DNA of 45,000 nucleotides from Sphaeroforma sirkka (taxonomy: Eukaryota > Opisthokonta > Ichthyosporea > Ichthyophonida), in contig LUCW03001595.1 in NCBI GenBank assembly GCA_001586965.3, forward strand, positions 47,501 through 92,500. The letters are read 5' to 3'. Position 1 is the stretch's first letter, and every line of letters begins with the position of its first letter. The translations under genes were made by a program, and so were the position numbers. Shown here piece by piece: positions 1 to 11,079 of the stretch. The notes under the pieces were generated by a model. That model was not told where the DNA came from. It ran no database searches and saw only the letters and a program-made list of their open reading frames with translations.

Positions 1-3000
1 GCCACCCACCGCGCTTTCCTTCGGAAGAGGTGCACCAGCTTCAGACACTGGTACGTGCAGAAAATTTTCTTACTTCTATCTATGCTCGCCGTTCATACTT
101 TCTACAATAAACTACTCCGATTTGCTAGTGAAGTATTGTCGTTGCCTCTTGTTGATCAGATGGTTTTATGTAGTTGACGGTATTGTGTCACTTATAGAGC
201 CTATCTTGACCCGCATGATTGGTGTTATCCTCATATTAACCCTTTATGGCTCGTCTCTCAGGTGCCTATGCTGGTGGTTTCTTTAGTGGGGCCGCTCCCA
301 GTGCCACAGGCACAAGCTCTGCCGCCCCTCAGACCAATTTTTTCGGTGGTGGTGCACCCGCAACCACAACTGCGGCTGCAACTGCACCTACACCTGCCGC
401 GGGAGGGCTGAGTTTCGGAGCGGCCAATACTAATGCACAGAAGCCTGCTACTTCTGGGCTGACTTTTGGTGCTGCGGGAGGTGTGTGTGTGTCAATGTCT
501 ACAGTGAGTTCTATTGAGGTGTACCTATCATATTCATTGGTTTGTTTGTTATGGTGCCGTCTTTGTTTTGGGTTAGAGTTTAAAGGTGGGACCAAACGGG
601 GCAGAAAACTTTGTGGTTAGAGAGTGTAGCTACGTATAGTTGTACCTTTGGGATTTGCATCTCAAACACTTCCGTTTCACACACAATGTCACCTATATTT
701 TTTTGGGGGGGGGGGATTTCGATTATCTGTGAGATCAAATTTTGTGTGACTTTGGGGATGTGACGAGTGTGATCATACCACAACACCACTGTGTATTTAA
801 ATTTCTGATTTTTTTTAGTACATATAAAGACCACTGCGGGCTACCTCAGCGGAAATGCCTTGTAGCTTTCAAGAACAACTTCGTTTCACCCTATCGCTTT
901 TCCAACAATATCATAACCAACACAAAGAGTCATTGTTAGGCAATTACAATACATTTCTCAGGCACCACCACTACAACTCCTGCTACCGGATTGTTCAGTG
1001 GAACATCAAATGCGCCCAAACCAGCCGCCGGCGGAGCCTCTTCAACATTGGGAGGTGCCGCAGGTACTACCGACACTGCTGCTAAACCGGCTGGTATTAG
1101 CTTCGGTGCCTCTGCTCCCGCCACAAACGGTAATTGAGTATCTGTGTAGTGGGTTAGCGATGTCGTATGACATGTCGATTGGAATCAGCTTGCGTTGGTG
1201 ATTTATGGTGTGAATTCAGGGGAGCTATGTCTCAATGCTGTTGTAATCTGGCTCCTGCTATGATCAGCCATGGACTGTTTTTACGTTTTTATTCTGGATG
1301 CGAATTCATCGGAACGGGTAGTTTTTTATTTGTGCCCGTTAACTGTCTGTGCTTTTTCCTTTTGTGCTCATGTATGGGAGGATCACCAATACAATGCCTT
1401 GCCTTCGTCCATGTGAGAACTTGCCACAGAACCATCATTTACTAGATTGGTCGTCGGCTCGAGTTTGCCGCGCTGTGTGACTTTGTCTGTGTGCTTGCCA
1501 GTCTAGTATTCCATCATGCGTTTGTGCGTGTCCCGACAAAAGTTATGTGAGTGATTCATCATTTTGCACACTAGGGACCCCATAGGGCGGCACAGCGACA
1601 TGGGCTGGGGTGCGTTCAGTGGTCAGACAACTACCGTGAGCAACACGATCTCACAGTCAATCTTGATTCTGTTACTCATACTATCGGTCAATTTATTCCT
1701 GGCACAGGAGCCACTGCGCCCACATTCAATTTGGGTGGCAATACGGGGGCGCCGGCATCGGGTTCGGGTGCTGCTCCAAAGGGAGGCTTGTTCTCTAGTG
1801 CAGGTGCGTTAGTATTCGTTTGCATGCATGTTGCTTATGGGCTTCCCATATCTGTTGACTTTTGATGTCGCCAGGTCGGCATATAAGGGAGTGTGCGTGG
1901 TTTGGATTCAAGATGAGTTGTCCGTGCTGTATTAAATACAAACATTTGACTAAATTACTATGGAAGCACTTGAATGTGATTAGGTTAAAAGTGCTAATTG
2001 ATCTGCGCCAGACTGTGGCACAAACCTAGCATAGAAAGTACACCGCAGATGGAGAATAAACACATATGTGCACGTGTGTAGTGCATCGTAGGTAGGATTG
2101 TACCGGTAACCCGAGAACGTTTTTATACATTTTTCTTTGCAATTGTGTGTTTGTATTTGAAACCACTTCAGCATACGATGTAGGCGAATGCATTCGTGCT
2201 TTTGTCTGTATTTGACTTTTCTGTTTGTCCTTCAATTGCATATCGTATAGACATTACAATCATGTGCGCGTCAATTCTGCGTGTATTTGTACTATTTTGA
2301 AAATAAGCTAGGCATCATCTCCATCGTGTGCTCATCATTGGCTGCGTTTAGCTACGCTATTGTTTTGATCGTTTGCATTTGATTGTACTTTGCTACATAT
2401 TCCGCCAATCCTTAAGGCCGCTTTTTTATATCTTGACTCTATGCTATAGCTCCTGCAGGCTCCACGACAGCACCAGCTGCCAATGGGGCAGATACATTTA
2501 AAGCCCCCGCACCAGGTATGGTAAATCATGTTTAGCTGTTATTAAACACTGATAGTTTAGCTGCCCGGCAGTCTCTGTATTTAGTGCTTGTACTCTAATA
2601 TACATGTGGTCATTTTCTTGTGAGGGTGTGGGTCCTCAGCTTCACACTGATAATGGGCTTCCCAACTCGTGAACGATTCTACACGTGTATATGCACTTGA
2701 TACAGTCCGATGTGCATAGAACGATCGCCATATTGCAGTCTTTATGTACTTGTATCTCCATTGTAAGCGTTCGATCAAGCTCGAACTACAGCCATTCACA
2801 TACTACACTTACGAAATTTTGTCTCTGAACAAACTGTGCATTCTTAATTATCAAATGTACATGCACATGTATCCAGCATGAATATTCCATGATCAGTATC
2901 TAAACTACGGACACCAATGCACATATTTCTCGTCCAATTTGTATTCAAACGAATCAATACATCAATGTATACTATGTGCGTCTGTTATAAATCAATATGC

Positions 3001-4616
3001 TCACAACGTGCGAATACCACGCAAACACGTATGTTCATTACAAATATTTCAAATCAGGTGAGAGAAACCGTCACGCTGTATCTCCTCGTATTCGAGAGGA
3101 AATATCACTTTGTCCCATGTGTACATCTCGCGCGCAGGCTCATAACCCTGATTGCAATATGCAATAAGCTAGACTGGTAAACCCTGCGATACTAATTTAG
3201 TCCTCGTCAAACCCTACTAGGTACCACGGCGTCTTCCAGTACAGCACAATCGGCCACGGCTGCACCAGCACCTGCTGCCGCTGATACCGCCCCAGCCCCA
3301 ACGACCAAGCCATCAGAAATTACAAACATGAAAGTACAAGAAATTGTCGACTCATTCAATCGCAAGTTGGAGATGCATACACAAGATTATTGTAGGCACG
3401 CGCTGGAGATTCGAAATCTAGATCAAATGCTCATCAAAAATCAAGACGCGGTAGGTATTGGGGTTTTTGAGTGAAGTGGTTTGGACCCTATCGTAGTGTA
3501 GTCGTATGAACTCTGGTCTGTACTGTTTTGTGTCCGAGTCTGTGCGACTCAACTTCGGTGTTGAATACAGCATGAATCCTCTCTAGCGCCACCTAGGTAT
3601 ATGTTGTGTATATATTATATGATTCGCACCTATGCATTGGTGAACAACCAACATCTTGACCATCATGGGCCTGTGTCCGTATTCATGCGCTGGGCATTTG
3701 CGTTTCTGATTGCTCTGAATCATTTAATAGATTGAGGGTGTTTGCGGTGAATTAGAAGATGTCAAAACCATGCAGAAGAGGCTCAATCAGGAAATAGACT
3801 ACATCGATGCCCACCAAAAAGACATAGGCGAATACATAAACGAACAGAAAAGCCAAGCGCGTATGAATGGTGCGAAAATGAATGCGCGAGGGCAGGCTTA
3901 CACAAACGGGGCCAACCCTTCAGATCGGAAGACAATGTTGGAAACTCTGGAGGACGTGAATCGGCAACTAAACAAGGTGATTGTACCTACAGCGTCTCCC
4001 GCTTGTGTATCGAGTGGTGGTTGTGTGTGCTCGCCGTGCATCTATCTTAGTCGCGTATTCAATGTCAAAGGCCATGCATTTGTTTGAGAATGTATATGAG
4101 ACTATTAGTTGCTTTGACCTGCTGCAACATCCTCGCATGCATACCAATTGTGCAAGTATATTGCATCGCACAAGCGATGAGAATGTATTTGTGCACTATA
4201 GTGTTAGATACAATGAACGGCAACCTTTCGTTTATTGCTGTCTTCTGAGTCAGAATTATATATGCTAAATCACGCTTGCCAGTAGTTGTAATGGGAACAC
4301 ACTTTGGTCTATAAACGTCTACAAATTAAATTTTGTCGTAAATCTCCTACATATACTAATTTCTTCATTTTTTTCTTTCTCATATTCACACACTCAGGTG
4401 GACGAACAACTTCGCGGTGTCATAGAGACAGTGAACAGTACTACACAGGATCCGAATCAAGAAAATACGATAGACAAAGTCGTAGATATCCTTAATTGCT
4501 ACTTGGAGAGTTTGCAGTGGATTGATAGCAATGCAGACAAGCTAGAACAACGCATGGTTATGACGAAGCAAGGCTTGGCGGAAGCACGACAAAACCTGTC
4601 CCGTTTGCACTACTAG
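1..4616 (+). CDS. NUP62: Nucleoporin NUP62/NSP1, 5'-partial, eight visible exons
   Basis: This is the FG nucleoporin of the central transport channel, which anchors to its NUP54/NUP58-type partners through a C-terminal coiled coil. I read exons at 1-50, 262-480, 962-1129, 1708-1803, 2450-2515, 3221-3450, 3731-3976 and 4398-4616; every border is GT/AG and the frame runs through without a break. The first five exons and the start of the sixth encode low-complexity Ala/Thr/Pro/Gly sequence with FG motifs (LSFG, NFFGGG, LTFG, GLFSG, ISFG). From about 3310 the chain becomes the Nsp1_C coiled coil: RNLDQMLIKNQDA, then MQKRLNQEIDYIDAHQKDI, then ESLQWIDSNADKLEQRM, which line up with the vertebrate NUP62 segments around 'DRTLIENGEKI', 'QELDFILSQQKEL' and 'DSLQWIDQNS'. 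The stop is TAG at 4614-4616. All introns joining FG exons are phase 1, and the two inside the coiled coil are phase 0. The N-terminus lies left of the window. Family assignment is firm; the exon borders are my reading. Confidence 0.93.
704..715 (+). repeat. Poly(G) run inside a NUP62 intron
   Basis: An uninterrupted G tract of about 11 bases follows a T tract in the intron between exons 2 and 3. No function is implied. Confidence 0.7.
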
Positions 4617-4640
4617 AGATTGGTCGTACTAGTATTCGAA

Positions 4641-4646
4641 ATTAAA
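4641..4646 (+). promoter_or_regulatory. Candidate poly(A) signal of NUP62
   Basis: ATTAAA lies 25 bases after the NUP62 stop codon and is the nearest hexamer of this type. It is a plausible cleavage and polyadenylation signal, but the motif is common in AT-rich DNA. Confidence 0.3.
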
Positions 4647-4833
4647 CCTATGTATTGCTGACTGACACATCAGAACCGATACGGCCTCATACCTCGAGTT
4701 GTGTTTTATATCAAAATCATGTCCCGCTGGAGTCTATCTTTACCTGCTCGCTTCGCTGTGTTTACATTCCGTGACAAACACTGCTTGAATGTGAGTTTGT
4801 TTTTTGTTTTTTTGAAGCGTTTCCACCAACAAA

Positions 4834-5102
4834 GTGGTCAACGTGCCTGATTTACTTCGGGTATTGTTTTTGGTTCTGCGATGTGAAGGGTTCGGAACTA
4901 AATTTCGTGTGTCGCGTGTACGACTAACGATTCAATATGAAAAACAACTGCTTAAATTCATCGAGCAGCTGAATGTCGCACCTAAAATATGTTTACAGTT
5001 TATTCAAACGATATTGAAAATGAGTGGATCTTTGTGGCCAAGGCGGTCTACCAGCCCAAGGAGTTTTACATAACGAGATGCAACTTTTTTGTTATGAAAT
5101 AG
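4834..5102 (+). other. Short overlapping open frames, unrecognised
   Basis: Two overlapping frames have protein-like composition. One (4834-5073) lacks an ATG at its head. The other (4989-5102) starts with ATG, contains NEWIFVAKAVYQPKEFYI and ends in TAG. The second could be a terminal exon or a relic of one, but I recognise no family and see no convincing upstream exon. The poly-T stretches just before (4799-4815) are ordinary for this intergenic DNA. Treat this as possibly non-coding. Confidence 0.15.
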
Positions 5103-5224
5103 CTGTTTAGGTATATTTGCTTTCCAGAGGGAAGTAATATATAGCCTTTCGTACACCTGTGTATATATATTGATGCCCGCCCTTTTTGTGCGTTAAATTA
5201 GCAGTGTTATTATGGCGGACATGA

Positions 5225-5515
5225 TACCCGCTTGCGCCAAGGTTTTATAAAAATAAAAAGATCATTCTAAATGCATGCATGTGCAACAACGATACAAATG
5301 ACCAGTACATGTGTGACTTGCACGGAAGTATACTGTTCCCATATGCGCTCTGCGAACGAAGATATCCGTTGGGCGGAAATGATAGTCGCGTATTCCGCGC
5401 CATCCGCAAAAGCAAAACACGACAATTAGAATTTCTTTCGGCTACTATGGAGATTCCGATATCTTCCATCATAATGCGCCAAAAGGGTCATGTCTATCGC
5501 ATCAAGCGCACCTGA
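5225..5515 (+). other. Unrecognised open frame of about 96 codons
   Basis: The frame is open from 5225 to a TGA at 5513-5515, with the first ATG at 5279 (78 codons from there). The product would be basic toward its C-terminus (RVFRAIRKSKTRQLEFL, then RQKGHVYRIKRT) and has three cysteines in its first half. No family is recognised, no signal peptide or membrane segment is seen, and no splice-consistent partner exon is evident. It may be a small lineage-specific gene or chance. Confidence 0.2.
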
Positions 5516-5690
5516 AAACACAGCGTCAACTATTGAATTTTCCAACAAGATCATAATGTAGCTCTGCTTTGATGTGCGCAAGGGTCGCTTTAAGCCCAGT
5601 TATATGCGTATACCGAATATTCACACCATTGACTATGTATCAAACATTTCAGACAGTTTTCGTCTACCATGTTCCTGCATAGACACCCAC

Positions 5691-5793
5691 CTCGACTACG
5701 CTTTAATTCGTTCGACTCCAAAGTTTTCCGACGTGCCTGTATAGGCGTGCGGTAGCGCAAATCGACTACGTCTTATTCCTGTTGACTCCAAAT
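5691..5793. repeat. Pair of imperfect 33-bp direct repeats
   Basis: The sequence at 5691-5723 recurs at 5761-5793. Both copies hold TCGACTACG followed by a T-rich stretch and GACTCCAAA, with a period of 70 bp. Nothing in the flanks suggests a known element. Confidence 0.5.
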
Positions 5794-7019
5794 GAAAATC
5801 TGTTGGTACAGCTTCAAATCGAATTTTATGAATACGGTTCGAGTGGTATCATGTGTGAAGTCGGCAATATGTATATGATTGTATCGGTCATGCTACTCTC
5901 ATCCAGGGTCCACAATCATCAGGTAATATCAATATGTTGTATCTCAGTTTTCGCAGGTGGTTAAAATTACAATACTCAGCTTCCTCGGGAGTTCTACTGG
6001 GACCCCTGATTCGATATTTGGAGGTACTGAAGCCGGCATTACTTTGATTTTTCTAATTGAAGTTGAAATATAGATGCCTTTTCCGAACCGGTGATAATGG
6101 TGCCCGCTCGTTGCATCATAGTGGAGACATGGCCATAGTGAGATACCCTTACATAAAGTATTTTCCAATGTTACTATTGATTTACCCTGAGTCGTGTGGT
6201 GGAGATTAATATGGTGTGCTGATTCTATGCGATAGGTGAAAACTGATACCAGATCTAGCAGTGATTCTCGCAGATCGGGCTACCCGTACGGGGCCTTTAA
6301 AATATCGCTGACGAGAAAAATATCGCCTTTGATACAGTTGCGCTGTAAAACGAGAAAAATACAAATCAGTCAATGAGACGAATTAATATCGTACACTCGG
6401 TCGAATAGTGTCGTTTGTAATAAGACATTTCAATAGGGCATATATCTGAGGTTTTCGTGCAATGAAATGTAGTCATGAGAGTTCTTGTGGCAGTATCCAA
6501 TGAGATGAATTTGACATGCAACTAATCATACAACTGCGGTTCCTTCGGTCTTCGATTTGTGGCGAGGGTGATTATATATTTTTGTGTACTGTCACAAGAC
6601 TACTCTTTAAGTTTTTGGTGCATTGAATAAAAACCTCACATGACTGCCCTATTGTACAGCCATTCGACATATGTAACTATTCGACCGAGTGCACGACATT
6701 AATTCGTCAACACTGACCGATAAGTAGGTTATTTGTTTGCCAATACGGTCAAGAGCAAGGCCGTTGATACTCTCGGGGGGATTAAAAAGCTCACACCTGC
6801 TGATTTGATAAACACGAACCAAAATACGGACTAATACTGCCAAGAGCAAGGCCATTAATAATTTCGTGATCATCTAGAAGCACACATTTGATTTGATGAA
6901 CCCGAACCGAAAAGGACAAGGCAGCGTGAGTAGCATCCGCATATGTTATGGTATTGAGCTTGCTTTTTATGAGACGAATTCAAGACACAATTTGCATTAC
7001 ATACCCCGCTGACCACAAA
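5794..7019. other. Intergenic AT-rich DNA with a 91-bp tandem duplication
   Basis: I see no gene here. The only clear structure is a two-copy imperfect tandem repeat. Unit one is about 6742-6832 and unit two about 6833-6915; both contain CAAGAGCAAGGCC and, further on, TTGAT(A/G)AACNCGAACC. Copies differ at roughly a quarter of positions, so the duplication is old. Small open frames in the stretch look like chance. Confidence 0.5.
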
Positions 7020-8330
7020 TTAGTCAGAAACCAAGAGATATTTTGTGATTACACGGACAGTCTATAGGAGGTTAAAAGTTTGAATCGAAACCGAACGTGT
7101 CATTCTATAGCCGATAGGGTATTTAACATTAACTTGGCAACCTCTTAGTGAGATTTTGCTGGATCTACAATGTTTCAACCGATTTATGCGAAGTATAGAG
7201 TTCGTATCTTTGTATCTATGAGTTGATTCATCAGCTTACTATGTTATGGATAGCGACTGAAGTGTATGAATATGTTATATGTATCTGTATTTTTTTGTGT
7301 TCAAACCATCAGTTGATTGTAAGTTGCTGTGTCTAACTTATATAGAAACTTCCGTAAAGAGAAAGCGTACTCAAATGCATTGTTTCGCAATAGGGGTGAT
7401 ATTGTTTATTTTAATTTGAGTAAATTATTATATGTCTATATGCACATCAGGTTTCATATTCGTTGGAGTACTCTGTGAAGATTTGAGGGAAGTTAAGATT
7501 GTCGTCGAACTGCCGGAGAGAGAAAATGTCAGATAGAACAAGTTATGTCGTGACTCAACGACCAATCTTTAAAAGAATAAAATTTGAGACGACACCAAAC
7601 GTATTATTTTAGAGTTAATATAACTTTCAACAGCAACTAGGCAAACTCCTAATTATAATTGCTTAATTTACAATAGTCTTTAACACGATTTATGCAAAAT
7701 ATAGGATCCATATATTTATATCTTTGAGGTGATCCACCAACTTACTATGACATGAATAACGACCGAAGTGTAGAGTCATATTTTTATGTATATGCTTATT
7801 TAATGTCCAAATCTTCAATTGGTTGTAATTGTATGCTTGTAACTTGAGAGGGACTTCCGTAAAAATAAGGGTAGTCAAACGCACATATACCTCAACTGCT
7901 ATTTTATCAGAATAACAAGAGTTATCTCCTTTTTATATTTTTGTGAAATTAGAAGTTTGAATCGAAACAAAACGTATTATTCTGAATCCGAAATGTATTT
8001 CAACATTAACTTGGCAAACTCTTAGTGACAGTTTGCTCGATTAGCATTTCCAACCAATTTATGCAACTATAGGACCGATGTCTTTGTATCTATGAGATGA
8101 TCCATCAAATGACTATGTTATGGATAGTGACTAAATGTAGGTTTAAGTATTGCGTATATGTTTATTTGACTCGAGACATACAAAGACAATATTTGAGATA
8201 AGAAGTATGAATCGACACCATCCGTATACTTCTATAGCCAAAACTACTTTTAACATCAACTTGGTAAACTCCAGGTAAAAATTTGCTGGTTTTACATATC
8301 AAACGATTTATGCAAAGTATAGGATCATAA
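7020..8330. repeat. Diverged repeat array, first block
   Basis: Units begin near the landmark GTTTGAATCGAAACC (about 7080, 7578, 7953, 8205). Each runs through a shared order of marks: AACTTGGCAAACTC, TTTGCTGGAT, GATTTATGCAAAGTATAGGA, GTATCTATGAGGTGATCCATCAAC and GGATAGCGACTGAAGTGTAGG. Long units add a second half with CATCAGTTGGTTGTAA, GGGACTCCCGTAAAGA, a GATATTTTGTCAGAA-like stretch and GACACACACGGACAATC. Spacing between landmarks here is 498, 375 and 252 bp. Copies are only moderately alike and carry no common open frame. This is a decayed satellite-like or tandemly amplified transposon-derived array. Confidence 0.8.
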
Positions 8331-9590
8331 CAGGCACTATATCCTCAAAACTCCCATACCAGCACATACGGCTTCTTTGCTTTTGCTGCTTACTTCCAGC
8401 ACGTCAATTTGCGGAGTACCTTGGTGACTGCCTGGTACTACATCTTGACTCAATCAACAGTACAAACCCACTCGCCCCACTTACGAGACCGCTTGGACAC
8501 GTAACAGATCTCCGGACAAATTCCCGTTCAGTATCTACGCTTATCTAGAATCAAAGGGCGGGTGTACACCTCGACACAAGGAACTCCGTAAGCTCCGCGA
8601 GCAGATCCGACATAATACCACACAACGTCTCACAACCAAGGAGATAGCAGGGCAAGACTCGCCGTCAATACTACTAACGACTTATAAGGGGAGAACCTCC
8701 CATCACAGACCAAGACAAGCCATCCCATGATTGCTTTACCCACTGCCGCGAACACACCCTAATCTGTCTTTGTGCCATGATAGCAACCAACACATTACTG
8801 CTCCAATTGCTTGACTATCGTACTGGTGGGCGCCTCTGTTCTATGTGCCCTGGAGATAAGACCTTTACGTTCATTCACTTTGCTTGTATCAGTTCTTTGA
8901 TAAGGCGTATTCTGATGGGCCCTAATCTACCCTCAATTGGACCGAACTTACTACAACAACTACTGGATCGGCATGATTACCACGGCATATGGACTCCACG
9001 AACATCTCGGAAGCTTCCTTCTCCATGAACAACAGGCACCAATTTATCCCCATCCAATACTGGTCGATAGATTGATGTTCCCCATACCCCGTCTCATCAC
9101 TTTACTGAAGTACTATTTCCAGATTTCGGAACAGACCAAATCTTCGAGACTCTGGTACCACCTATGATACTTCCCGCCATGACTAGCCAGGATATTACAA
9201 ATACATCAGTTGTGTGGTGTGGTGTCGGATAGCCCTCAACTTCGCTCCGAAACAGAATTGCGGTTGACAACCTCACCCTCCTTGGTGTCACGTTCAAAAA
9301 TATAAGACCGACTCACCCCATACTACCACTACAAGTGTGAGCCAGCTTTATTTCACGCAATGGCACACAAGTTTTAGTTCTCACCCAGTGGTAGATGTAT
9401 GCTGTATCCATCGCCGTGAACTAACGCACCGTATGTCTTCCATCGTTGCATCACTCGCCCCTAGCTTCTCGCGACAGTTTGACAGTCTCAACTTCCCTTC
9501 AATTTTCCGGAATCTCTCCAACGACTATGAAGCCTGATGTACATGTAGACATTATTCTTTAACCAAATTGAAATAAATAACATTATCCTT
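8331..9590. other. Foreign insert of about 1.25 kb inside the repeat array, unidentified
   Basis: The array motif GATTTATGCAAAGTATAGGA is interrupted at about 8330 and resumes at about 9590 in a diverged form (TTAAAGTATAGAACCCATG). The DNA between is clearly higher in G+C than the array and has patches of protein-like reading, such as about 8450-8730 (containing FPFSIYAYLESKGGC and RHKELRKLREQIRHN) and about 9100-9537. No recognisable polymerase, integrase or transposase motif and no clean terminal repeats were seen. It could be a remnant of a retroelement, a DNA virus or a captured gene. Confidence 0.4.
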
Positions 9591-10268
9591 ATTTCAATCG
9601 ATTAATTTAAAGTATAGAACCCATGTTTTTGTATCTATAAAGTGATCTATCAAATTACTTTGTTATGGATAGCGATTGAAGTGTAGGTTTCTGTAGTATC
9701 GATGTGTTTATTTAGGTTGTTTATCAGAAGACCTATCTGGTGACACACACGAACACTGTTCAAGAGATTCTAATTTTGAAGCAAACCCAACTGTATTATT
9801 CTATAGCGGAGAGGGCTTTGCTGGATATACAATATTTCAAACAACTTATGCATATAGGACCCATATTTTGTATCTCTGAGGTGATATCACCCTATCATGT
9901 AATATAGCAACTGGGGTACAGGGGTCTGTTCTATGTATCTAGTCATATAGAGTTCGAACCCATCATTTGGTCGTAACTTGTTGTGTCTAACTTATAGAGG
10001 GACTCTCGTAAACAGAAAGATGCATATAGCAACTGACATTTTGTCAGAGAAATTGAGAGTTACGTTGTATCACAACAGACAGAGTTGAAAAGGTATTAAA
10101 AGGTTGAATCGAAACCAAACTTATTACTTTATCGCCGAAAGGACTTCCAACATCGACTTAACAAATTCTAACTGAAAATTATCTGGATTTCAAATGAATT
10201 ATGCGAATTATAGGCACTGCGTCTTTGGATTTAGAAGAAATACTCTATATGTACATGGCCTACATGGG
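9591..10268. repeat. Diverged repeat array, second block
   Basis: This is the same unit family as the block at 7.0-8.3 kb. Landmarks GCAAACCCAACTGTATTATT (about 9780) and TTGAATCGAAACCAAAC (about 10106) mark two units. The first lacks the usual AACTTGGCAAACTC segment. The block is cut at about 10.24-10.27 kb by the palindromic element that follows. Confidence 0.75.
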
Positions 10269-10422
10269 AAAGTCACTAAATATACATATATATTTACGGA
10301 TACGTTTTCTAATTGCCCAATTAAAATCGTTAAATGTGATTTTCAATTCCCATCTCAGACTTTTCAAACAAAAAAATAAAAAGTACATTTAGAGACTTTT
10401 TTATGTACATCTAGTGACTTTT
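10269..10422. mobile_element. MITE-like palindromic element, copy 1
   Basis: The left end reads AAAGTCACTAAATATACAT. The right end reads ATGTACATCTAGTGACTTTT, its inverse complement with a few changes. A second inverted-complement motif sits just inside the right end (10384-10400). Length is 154 bp and there is no coding capacity. A sister copy of 153 bp lies at 10927-11079. Size, terminal inverted repeats and lack of a frame fit a miniature inverted-repeat transposable element; the superfamily cannot be named and no certain target duplication is visible. Confidence 0.55.
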
Positions 10423-10926
10423 CAGTGCTGTATTTTTTTTATGACGGTTTAAACCCATATATATATATAATATACTAACTTTTCATGCTCTATACGTTGT
10501 TTCAAATACACATACGAGTTACACAAATCAAACGATTTACTTGTTGTGCAGGTTGCGTATGTCTACAAAGGGAGCAGCACATGTGTCCGAGATTTTGATC
10601 CCACGGAATCAAAGGAACGGACATTGGAACCTGGCGATCATTACATTGTATAGATTAACACTACAAATATTATATTAGATAGTATGCCAACTCCTGCTAG
10701 AGCTGATTTATATAGTAAGATAGAAATAAAATTCTCATATGGTTCTGTAAAAGAGCATCATCGACCACGTGAGTTGCGCACTAGGCAGTGAGATAAGCTT
10801 GACTGAAGTAGGATATACAAACAACAAATAATAAAAGACAACATAATCTCCCTCAACAAATTTAATCGTCAAAAATTGATATAGCCGAAGGCTTTTCAAT
10901 TTGAACTTGTACAAATTTTGCACGAT
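10423..10926. other. 504-bp spacer between two palindromic elements
   Basis: I recognise no gene. The stretch is AT-rich with a short TATATATATA run near 10460. It does not carry the landmarks of the surrounding array, so it is either older intervening DNA or the interior of a larger composite bounded by the two palindromes (about 811 bp in total). Confidence 0.4.
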
Positions 10927-11079
10927 AAAGTCACTAAATGTACATAAAACAGTTGAAGTTGTCGCTAAATGTACATTTGTACATATTTGATCAATATTTC
11001 AGTACGTTTGCATCGACAAAATGGGTGAATATACATTTAGTGACTTTTCCACATTTTACATGTACATTTAGTGACTTTG
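10927..11079. mobile_element. MITE-like palindromic element, copy 2
   Basis: The left end reads AAAGTCACTAAATGTACAT (10927-10945) and the right end ATGTACATTTAGTGACTTT (11060-11078), a perfect inverted repeat of 19 bases. Each end has a second, inner copy of the motif (CGCTAAATGTACATTT near 10961, and ATACATTTAGTGACTTTT at 11031-11048), giving doubled inverted ends. No coding sequence is present. The array resumes immediately to the right with TTGTATTTATGAGGTGATCC. Confidence 0.6.
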
